Assembly: GCA_022829145.1 (NCBI GenBank)
Contig: CM040746.1
Location: 36,505,712 to 36,569,711, forward strand
Length of the DNA stretch: 64,000 bases
Origin: Albula goreensis
Taxonomy: Eukaryota; Chordata; Actinopteri; Albuliformes; Albulidae
Direction of reading: 5' to 3'
Each line of letters opens with the position of its first letter. The stretch's first letter is position 1. Shown here piece by piece: positions 55,163-64,000 of this stretch. The notes under the pieces are model-generated. The model saw nothing but the letters and a program-made list of their open reading frames with translations. It searched no databases and was not told the DNA's origin. The position numbers and the translations under genes were made by a program.

Positions 55163-57590
55163 TACTCACTCCTGATTCTCAGAACACACAACTCTATTTC
55201 AGAAATCAAATATTCTTAAAAGGGTTCTTTATCTGGGGGCAGTCTCCACCAATAACATTCATTCTGAGGGAGCAGACTCAGCCAATAGAATTCTTTTTGA
55301 GAACAGTTTACCTTTATCTTCATGAAATGTTTTAAAATTATGAAAGATTTAAAATATGAGCTGGTATGTCTGCATTTTAAAACAATGTTGGATGTTTATC
55401 TAGTGGTTTTGTGAAGAAATTGAATGACTTTAATTTTTGCATATTTTATTAATAAAAACTCCAACATGATTTTGGCATGTTATAAAATAAACAAAAAGGC
55501 AAAAGGCCATATGAAAACCCTTAAGATCATAATGCAAACTGGATGAAGTGAACCTCAGAGGTCCAGTTCTATGAAAATAGTGCTAGAATAGGTAAACCCT
55601 TCCCCCTAGTGGTGACTTTTTACCATGACAAGGAGTGCTGTTTTACTTTTTTTAACACAAACTTTAATGAGAAATGTAAAATATAGAAGGTAATGAATTA
55701 TCATGCAGGTTTTGTGACGTTTTTTATAGTACAGTTTTGCTATTTATGTATTCAACCAGTCATACCCCAGCCTTATGTATTTACAGCAGTAACACTGAGT
55801 GTGTCTCCTGTCCCATGATGCTCGAGCTTCAGGTTGAAGGTGAGCACAAATAACATGAACTCAACGCAAAGTCCTCAACATGCAGTCATGTGTATTTTTA
55901 CCTGTATGAAGGAAAAAATGAGTTATTGTGTCCAAACAGAAGACCCTGATATACACTTTTGTCATAAATACAGTTTAGTCAAATTCAACTGCAGTCACAA
56001 GTATTGAATAGCACACATAGGCAAGACAAATGTTGTATGTGGAATTGATCAAGTCAGATAACTGCTAAAGACTGGATGATATTTTCACTGTATTACCTTC
56101 TTATTTAGCCTTGCTATCACTCTTAATTATGCTCCTTAATTATTAGATCACAGGGCACTCTACGGACAGCAGAAGTGAGGAAAAATCCCCGAAGGCTCCA
56201 CTAGATGGTGCTCCTCTCTGTGAAATGGCACAGAGCAGCACATGGCCCGGCTGACTCGGTTGTGATTGTGATTATGGGGGTGTTCCCCTCTGAGAACTGC
56301 TAGGAAATACATCCCAGCACCACACATTTAAGACATTTCGCACACGTCTTTGTTCATTTACATTTTGGTTGCACACTTATTTATACAGCTGGATATTTAT
56401 AGGGACACCTTCCGTGTGACTGAGCTGTTTGCTTTTGGGTTTGTGGATGGCCTGTTGGGCCCTACAGCCTGCCCCATGCCATAAGACCTGTTTTCTCAGT
56501 ATGCGGTCTTACCTTCTCTAGTCTCCAGAAATACACATGACAATCTCTCAGGATCTAGTGTAACAGTTATCACCACACCAAGAACATGGCCAAGAACAGT
56601 TTAGACTCTTGCCAATTTCCAAAGGGGGGAAATGTACCCCCTCCATACGAGAATAAGAATGATACTGAAGGAAGGAGTCAGGATTCTGCTGCAACATGGA
56701 ATTAAAAAAAAAAAAAGTATATATATACACATTTTGTATTACACTTATATATAACATCACTCAATAAATTGTACATGTCAAACATGTGGTTTCTGAATAA
56801 GGATTGAGATTTACTTTATTATATATGAAAAAGGAAACAATGAATTAACAAAAACAAAAAAGAAACTTTTACTTTTCCCTGCATGGGTAGCACTGCAGCG
56901 CCCTCTACTGGCCAGTCCCCATTGATGACACATGAGACAAATTTCTGTCACGCCCACGTTCTACACTTGAACTACTGTGTGACTTGGAAGTGACATCTCG
57001 CTTGTGGTCTTACCAACTGGGAATGGCAGAATTAACCGCCTTCATAAATCCTGGAAATCTATCTCTGGACCATTACAAGTGTTCCTTTTGCCAAGCCCTC
57101 CTGTGCTTTATGGAGAGCAATAAAGCTGACACTTGCCTGAGAAAATCAAAGCGCTAACATTAAACAGATGTTACTCTGTTTGGGAGCTCCCACACCAATT
57201 TACAGCAATGGTGCCCCATGCTGTATTCAAATTCACATGATAGCAGATTTAGCCACAATATTATTGGCCTGTTTTGTTGATAATATAAAATACATATTTC
57301 TTTTATTGGATTTAATACAATACTCTCATATGCAGTGACACAGATCTAAAATCACATGCACATTGATAATTAAGAGGAAAAATTTTGTCACACAAATTTG
57401 TGTCAGACACCTTCAACAGGGCAGAAGAGGAATCTCATTGTATTTGTTTATGTCTTTCTCTCTCGTTCTGCCCCTGAGAGACAATAAATTGACATAAACT
57501 AAACAAACATTGACACACACGCAAAAAATACGGCAAAAATAGTACCATATCCTGGCATAAGGTATTATTTTACATTGAAGCTATGATTAT
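55163..57590. other. Intergenic DNA, nothing recognised
   Basis: AT-rich, unique-looking sequence with a short A-run at 56704-56715. No convincing coding exon. Confidence 0.45.
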
Positions 57591-57597
57591 TTGAAAA

Positions 57598-57870
57598 TAC
57601 CCCCCCTCCCCCCCTCCCCCTTCGGTCCTCCATGCGGCTGTATTAATGTGATTTACTTTGTTGGTCCTCCAGAGAGCGTCCTCTAAGGCTTATCGCAGGA
57701 GGCCGTGTCTGCCTGCAGCTCGTCCTTGGTGAGAGTCCCTGACGTCATTCGGAGCGCCGGCCCGGCGCGCTGAGAGGCAGCGCTGCCCCGCTTACAAAGG
57801 CTGGCAGCGACGGCCCCACCTGGGCTCCGTCTCCCCGGGGAGCGCGCGCAGCGGGACGATCGCTAAATGA
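57598..57870. promoter_or_regulatory. GC/CpG-rich patch with a full CRE palindrome, candidate promoter
   Basis: C-runs at 57601-57621 precede a CpG-rich segment (GCGCCGGCCCGGCGCGC near 57753-57769, GCGCGCGCAGCG near 57842) inside AT-rich DNA. TGACGTCA at 57740-57747 is a perfect cAMP response element. It might mark the start of a neighbouring gene on either strand, but no coding exon is visible beside it. Confidence 0.35.
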
Positions 57871-58850
57871 TGAAACGCAACACAGCTAAAGCTGTCAGAT
57901 CGTTATTCGCAGCGTTGTTTTAGAAGTGTCACAGAGTTTCAGAGAGTCCCAGTTTTTCTCTGACAGAAGAAAGGCAAAACTCTGGGGATTGAATGTGTAC
58001 AGATGGAATTTACTGATTCCCTGCAAATGAATTTTATTTGCAGTTTTTTTTTCCTCTAAAGGATTTTTTGGAAGATTTGTTATGCTACATTGCCTGTTTA
58101 TATTTTTACAGACTTTTATGAGTAATGAGTTCATTTCAATATTGGTCCAGCCCCACACTCTGTGGGTACACTCTCTGCACAGTAATTTTCACTGTCAGCA
58201 CAGATAGCCTGCTTTTTAACCTTTGTTCCCTAAATTGACAAAGATCAGGATCCATATTCATGAGGTATCTCAAACCAGGAGAGCTGATGTTGGAGAGTGT
58301 TTTCCACATTACCCTGCACAGTTAGATAATTAGAGATTAACTGTCCATCAGCGTGGAGCTGAACATGCGCCTGTCATTCCCTGGAACTGGTTGTGCACTT
58401 CTTCACAATGCTAAGAAATGCTGATTTTTGTGCTCGTCCCGGCCCTGTTAGGCAGAGAGCTCGCCAGAAATATCACATGTGAAAAGGACTGTACAGATGA
58501 TGAGGTGAAATGTTTGTTTATTTTCTGGCTTTGAATTATTAATGGTGTGTGGATAACCCTGTGCTAATTAGCAAGGAGAGAGCAAAAGCCGTTTGATTAA
58601 AGTACTTTGCATGCAGTCAGGGTAGGAGAGGTAGGTGCAGGGCCGTCTCAACCTTCACTGTGCCACCTGACTTCACTCATTTCAGTCCGCAGAAAATATT
58701 AACGCGCGCATACTGGCAGAAAAACCCCTGCGGGGTGATGCTGGAGGAAGCAGAGCTCTGTCTTAGGGGCGTGTCCTACCCAGAGCCTTACAAACCACAT
58801 TCCACATTCCACAGCGCAGAAAAAAAAGTACACTGGTAGAAGAAGATTTA
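57871..58850. other. Intergenic DNA, nothing recognised
   Basis: Unique sequence without recognised coding or mobile content. Confidence 0.45.
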
Positions 58851-58859
58851 ATGAACAAT

Positions 58860-58970
58860 CATATGAAATTTAAGCAAGGCCCTTAACCCCACAGGGGGGT
58901 TTGTCCCTGGGTAGTATAATCAACTGTAAGTTGCTCTGGCTATTCATGTCAGCTAAATGACTGTAACAAT
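58860..58970 (+). mobile_element. tRNA-derived teleost SINE fragment (tail part)
   Basis: GCAAGGCCCTTAACCCCACA (58875) through GTAAGTTGCTCTGG (58927) to GTCAGCTAAATGACTGTAAC (58948). This matches the well-known fish repeat in which 'caaggcccttaacccc' is followed by 'taagtcgctctggataagagcgtctgctaaatgactgtaa'. The tRNA-like head is absent, so this is a truncated copy. Identification is from memory. Confidence 0.7.
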
Positions 58971-60259
58971 ATGTAAAAAAAGAAGATCAAAACACACGAC
59001 AGAATGATCTGGATCGCATATTGGTACCCTGAGGGTAGCTCCATCCATCTCCATGGCCTCTGAGGAGAGCAGGTTTGGGCCGTAACACACGAATGGGGAG
59101 TAAGTCTGGAGGAGATGGAGTGGGTTTGAAAAACTTCAGCTTTGGCATGATCACACAAAGCAAAAGTGGGTCCTGCGACAGGCTACAATGTTGTAGACAC
59201 ATGAATGACGTTTTAAACATTATATTGTTAATGGGAAACAGGGAATCGTTTTCCAAAGGACTGACTCAAAAGGACTGAATGGTGGATGACGAGTCCGTGC
59301 AGTTCCACAACACTACCACCAGGGGACACTGTTACCCCAGTGACATAAATTTGGTCCTCTCCCCGTTCAGGTGGTTTTGGATTACCATGTCAATTGTTCT
59401 TAATTATACGTTTTATGTATATTGAGAGATTATTTACACTCTCAATCCCACATTTGAGAGTTATATGGTGGTGTATGACATGGAGAATTAATGTGCTTTA
59501 CTCAAATACAAAGGCTTTCAATCACTCAAATCAAGTGTTTTTGTGTTCAGCAATGTGATTCCTTTAGAAAGATGTTACATTTCTTCACTGATTCGCTTAC
59601 ATGCTAACAAATGAGGTCAATGTGTCCTAATTGCTGAAAGTTTTGACACCTGGTCACTCGAACTAAGTCACTTACTGAAAATGAAGAATTAACTAGACGA
59701 AACAATAACAACTACCAAAACCCAAAATTTGTTCAATTTAATTTAAGGAAGACATGCTGGCTGACAGCAAACACGTTTTACTAAGGCATTTGATGAAGAG
59801 ATCATCAAAAGCAAGTTTACAGCAGGGGTCCTGAAGACCAAACGGACATACTGCTTACTTAGAGCACGGTTTACAACTGGTAAAATAAAATGTTTATGCA
59901 GGCAATACACTACCCAGGGATATTTCATATAGGGACCACTATTATGGCAATCAAATAAGTATCAAATATTATTAAAGCAGAGAAAACACTGTATTTGTTT
60001 TCAGGTAGATTTTTCCATAATACCGAGTGCTACAACTGGGGTCATTTACATTCTCATTTCAGTACCACGCACACTTATGTTAAATATGCACAGAAGAACA
60101 TAAGAACTCCATAAAGAGTGTCCGCTAGTCGCTCTTGTAACACCATAACGCCCACGTGTCATGAACCTTCAGAGATGCGCTGCTGGAGAAACCCTCTCTG
60201 CTCATTTCATGTTTGTAATGTATGCACATCAGTCGGTGCTGCTGTACATCCCCGGGTCT
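58971..60259. other. Intergenic DNA, nothing recognised
   Basis: Unique, mainly AT-rich sequence; no gene signal. Confidence 0.45.
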
Positions 60260-60540
60260 CTGATTGGCCGAGCTTGAGTCAAAAGTGCCTGCTTGTCCCC
60301 CCCCACCTCGGGGGAACTCTGGAGATGAAAGACCACCGCATGCTCTCCCTCTCCAAGACAGCCGTGGACCGGAACCGCCGATACAGCTGCGAGAGCCCGG
60401 TCCGGCCAACGAGCCAAATCTTTGTGGGGAACTTGGAAGCGCCTCTCACCGCGCAACGGCCGGAGGAGGACAGGAAGGGGGGGGGGGAGGAAGAGGGGGG
60501 AGGGGGATGTACAGTTCAAACAGGGTCAGAGAGATAATAA
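60260..60540 (+). other. GC-rich segment with several overlapping open frames, unidentified
   Basis: Two overlapping + frames (60118-60537, containing MKDHRMLSLSKTAVDRNRRY; and 60264-60680) and two - frames stay open across a CpG-rich segment that ends in a G/A-rich run (60476-60506) with G-quadruplex potential. No frame matches a family I know. It could be a 5' exon or promoter of a neighbouring gene, or just GC-rich noncoding DNA with few stops. Confidence 0.2.
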
Positions 60541-61465
60541 CACACAGCTCTGTATTAAGCTTTAAGGAGACACGGAGAGGGGGAGGAGCCTGCTCCTTAC
60601 TGCAGGGGCATCCTGCATCACACACACGAGACCTGCCAAAGCCCATTTTTATTATCTACCACAGCCTGACGGACAAATGAGAACACCAGGAGCACACCTG
60701 ATACATCAGATCCCAGGAGCATTGAAGGAAACATCCACTAAACTCCATGATGAATGAACTGTTGCTCAAAGCTTTATTGAAAACGAGGTATGAGTGGGAG
60801 CAATTCAGTCAGTCATCTTTGCCAGGACATTTGAGTCTAGCGAATCAAAACATTTGTGCTAAATAAAAAGTTATACATAAAACACAAGTAAACATTTAAA
60901 GTAGTAACATTAATAAGTATGTGCAGCTTAACTTCTACATAAGTGAAATATAACTTAATTGCTTTTGCTGCTTTCTTTATGTTTAGGTTGCACTCTGTGT
61001 TTTTGAGTAGTTAATTTATACTAAGGGCCTTTTACCATTGAATTACATGAGACAGCAGCATATATGTACTTCATTTCTGTTTGATGTCCGTTTTGTCATT
61101 TTTGTAGCCAGCTGTGATGGAAGTCTGTATCAAATGGGCACCAGTGGCTTTGTCCCAGCCCCCTGCAGGCCTGGACGTTTGTCCCAGCAGGGGTAAGAAA
61201 GTCTTGAATCTTTGCTCCACTGGGGATAGGAAACGCTTGAGTTGGACAGAGCTGAACCACAGTTCTTTGTTTAGCAGATACAGAGGTTCCACCCAAGAAC
61301 ACATCAGACACCCATAGGCTCCCAGCTGGAATGGTGACAGCAGCAACAACAGCAGCAGCAGCAGCAGAAGAGGAAGAAGAAGAAGAAGAAGAATGTTTTA
61401 AAGGTCTGTGCTGTGCTGAATGCCAGCTGTGCATACATCAACAATGGTGATACAGTGGTGACAAG
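60541..61465. other. Intergenic DNA with a short AGC/AAG repeat
   Basis: A CAG/AGC then GAAGAA run is at about 61338-61393. Otherwise nothing recognised. Confidence 0.45.
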
Positions 61466-61539
61466 AGAGATGTGTGTGCACTAGTGTAGCAGTGGGTAAG
61501 GAGGTGTGTGTGTGTGCACTAGAGTTGCAGAGGGTAAGG

Positions 61540-61570
<31 letters not shown>

Positions 61571-62040
61571 CACTAGTGTAGCAGTGGATAAGGAGGTGTG
61601 TGTGTGCACTAGAGTAGCAGTGGGTAAGGAGGTGTGTGTGTGTGCACTAGAGTAGCAGTGGGTAAGGAGGCGTGTGTGTGTGCACTAGAGTAGCAGTGGG
61701 TAAGGAGGTGTGTTGTGTGCACTAGTGTAGCAGTGGGTAAGGAGGTGTGTGTGTGCACTAGTGTAGCAGTGGGTAAGGAGGTGTGTGTGTGCACTAGTGT
61801 AGCAGTGGGTAAGGAGGCGTGTGTGTGCACTAGTGTAGCAGTGGGTAAGGAGGCGTGTGTGTGTGTGCACTAGTGTAGCAGTGGGTAAGGAGGCGTGTGT
61901 GTGCACTAGTGTAGCAGTGGGTAAGGAGGCGTGTGTGTGCACTAGTGTAGCAGTGGGTAAGGAGGTGTGTGTGTGTGTGCACTAGTGTAGCAGTGGGTAA
62001 GGAGGTGTGTGTGTGTGTACTAGAGTAGCAGTGACTGGAG
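61466..62040. repeat. Minisatellite of about 36-40 bp with a variable internal GT run, about 15 copies
   Basis: Each unit is GCACTAGTGTAGCAGTGGGTAAGGAGG-like followed by 4 to 14 GT/CGTG units. CACTAG anchors are at 61479, 61517, 61571, 61607, 61644 and onward to about 62018. Variants are TAGTG/TAGAG and GGTG/GCGTG. Unit length changes because a microsatellite is nested inside each repeat. The minus-strand HTHASLPTATLVHT-like frames are artefacts. Confidence 0.93.
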
Positions 62041-64000
62041 AGGCTCAACTGGGCTTCCAAATGGCCGAAAAGAAAAGGAGGACATTATAAAAGCCTGGCA
62101 GTGGTCAGGCATGCAGGCAACTGCATAGGGCATGATGGCCACAACCATTTAGTTATTTCAGCTTTCAGTGCACTACTCTGTTAGATAGCAAGAGCTGTCA
62201 CATGCTTTTAATGCAGAGATCAGCCTGGGAATTCAGAGAAATTCAGACATTTTTTTAAAAGATAATATGGGTTTTACCTAAAAATCATGCACTTTGGATG
62301 ATTGTAGGATTGTAGTATTGAATGTATTATTAATGTATCATCCTAATGACCAACACAGTTCTGACTCCTACAACTATATAATAGGAATTTGCTTTATGGT
62401 ATTCTGTCACATTTGCTAGTGCTTTATTTGAATACAGTTTGAGTAGAGGGAGTGATGGTCTGTTTTTGTAGCCATAGATATCTAACTCAGCCTTAGAGGA
62501 CACATTTCTGCAAACACTCCCTGTCAGTAATACCAAAAGCACAGATCAAAATGAACCAAGTTAAACATGAAGCTCTACCAGCCCCAGAAAAGCTGGTCTA
62601 AATGTAACTTTAAGGTGTGTTAAATATGAGGCATATCAAAACTTCACATGAAATATTAATACATGAAATCAGAATGAATAACAAAGCCTCTTCAGCATCA
62701 GAGTTTGTTTAAATGGAAAATAATGTTCAATATTCCATAAATAAAATGTAAAATTAAATACAAAAAAGTGTAAAAAAAGATATTTTATATTTTATTTTAT
62801 CATATTATATTAAGCTTTAAGTGGACAATTGCAATGAATATTCAACACATTCTAAATAACAGGACCCCACTGCTTCAGTTGCCCTGTGCTGCATCACGTA
62901 TCACTGTTATGGTAACAAACCTAATGCGGATTAGATGGCAAGGTCAAACATTGGAGTGACATTGTAAAGTCACACAGTAGCATAGCAGAGAAATGTCAGG
63001 TATAGGAATGACATGGTCAAACCACACATGACAATAGCACAGTTAGCTCACATATGTTTTCATGCAGAGATAATGTACAATGGTTCAATGGTAGGCTTTA
63101 CATAAAGTTTGCCATTGAAAGTCACCATTGGAAGTTCACCAGGTTACCAAATAATCATTGTGCCTCTCGAACATTCAAAATCTCTCATACCGTTTTGATT
63201 TTAGCTTTTAGTAATATTTACCTCTACAGAAGTACAACAGGAGCTACTGTACACTCCAAACCCTGCAGAAAGCATCACTTTAAATGGAAAACCCAGCTAA
63301 TGGTATCATTATTAAGATGAAAAGGAACAGCTGTGGGCCCTGAGAGGCACCTCAGTTTTCATAAAGAAAAATGGACTTCATGTTCAATATTCCTTGTATT
63401 TTCAAGTCACAAGATATCAGTCACATGTTTGAGTGCATGACAGGGGATCTGACTCATCGGAGGTATGGCATAATGATAGCACTGTTAGCCAGCAGGGCTC
63501 TCCCTCCTGCCCTCAGCCTCTTCAAGCCAAGCGCTACTTCTTACACAAGCGCGAGTGTTTGTGGTCTTTGTGCTCCAACAGAAACGCGATGCCACCAAAC
63601 AAACCACACGTCCTGCGCAAGTGATGCTGGCCATAACCAGGGACGGTGTATTGATTCAGACATTTTAAAATAGTCATATGCATGGATTTATTTCATATTC
63701 AATATCGATTACTCACTCATTTTTATTTATTTATTTATTTATTGCTATTGCGCCATTGAAAACAACCACCATTTCATCTGCAGTTTATTAGAAAACTTTT
63801 GTTTCAAAATATTCTGTATTTTTAAACAAAATACGTTTAGTTCACTTTCCTTCCATTACTACATTTTTCAGGACTAGGTTACACTGCAGATGCACAGGGG
63901 TACAGACCATAAAAAGGTAAAAAAAAAAAAAAAAAAAACACGTAAAATGGAAATCATAAATTCAGACACATTTAGTTGAAATACTGCCTGTCCCTAGGCC
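62041..64000. other. Intergenic DNA at the right edge, nothing recognised
   Basis: AT-rich. A TTTA run is at 63721-63744 and a 20-bp poly-A run at 63919-63938. Short open frames have no coding signature. Confidence 0.45.

Overview
The window looks like teleost fish nuclear DNA. It has long GT, GA and CA microsatellites, many minisatellites, spliced vertebrate gene structure with GT-AG introns, and dispersed repeats that I recognise as typical of bony fishes. There is no prokaryotic gene organisation. Only one protein-coding gene can be supported: a complete set of coding exons for mid1 (midline 1, TRIM18) on the + strand. It encodes a RING / B-box / coiled-coil / COS / fibronectin III / PRY-SPRY E3 ubiquitin ligase that binds microtubules. 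Assignment to mid1 rather than its paralogue mid2 rests on residues such as those after the RING, the segment LCNSADSW, and the SPRY tail.

Layout. Positions 1-11.6 kb hold upstream DNA with no convincing gene and four large microsatellite tracts. Positions 11.6-12.34 kb hold a CpG-rich block that is a reasonable candidate for a mid1 promoter and 5' noncoding exon. Coding exon 1 (15293-15961) encodes the RING and both B-boxes. A 15.8 kb intron follows. Exons 2-9 lie at 31795-31890, 35631-35738, 36941-37089, 37536-37663, 40311-40454, 44145-44305, 45023-45230 and 46663-47011, followed by a 3' UTR with AATAAA signals near 47156, 47477 and 47494. Exon sizes 96, 108, 149, 128, 144, (161), 208 and 349 match the vertebrate MID1 pattern as I remember it, except that exon 7 is one base short. 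Positions 47.5-64 kb are intergenic, with several minisatellites, a Tigger/MER2-like DNA transposon, a tRNA-derived SINE fragment and two GC-rich patches that might mark another gene's promoter.

The most notable observations are these. (1) Exon 7 appears to have lost one A in an A-run at 44297-44299, which shifts the frame before the SPRY domain; a second AG five bases inside exon 8 would restore it. (2) A diverged tandem array directly after exon 1 seems to have grown from the exon-intron junction and carries decoy 5' splice sites. (3) An element very like the mammalian MER2/Tigger family sits in this fish DNA. (4) Two copies of a self-complementary TA-flanked MITE flank exons 3-8 in introns 2 and 8. 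I found no evidence for a new multi-gene system. All identifications are from reading and memory; no searches were run.
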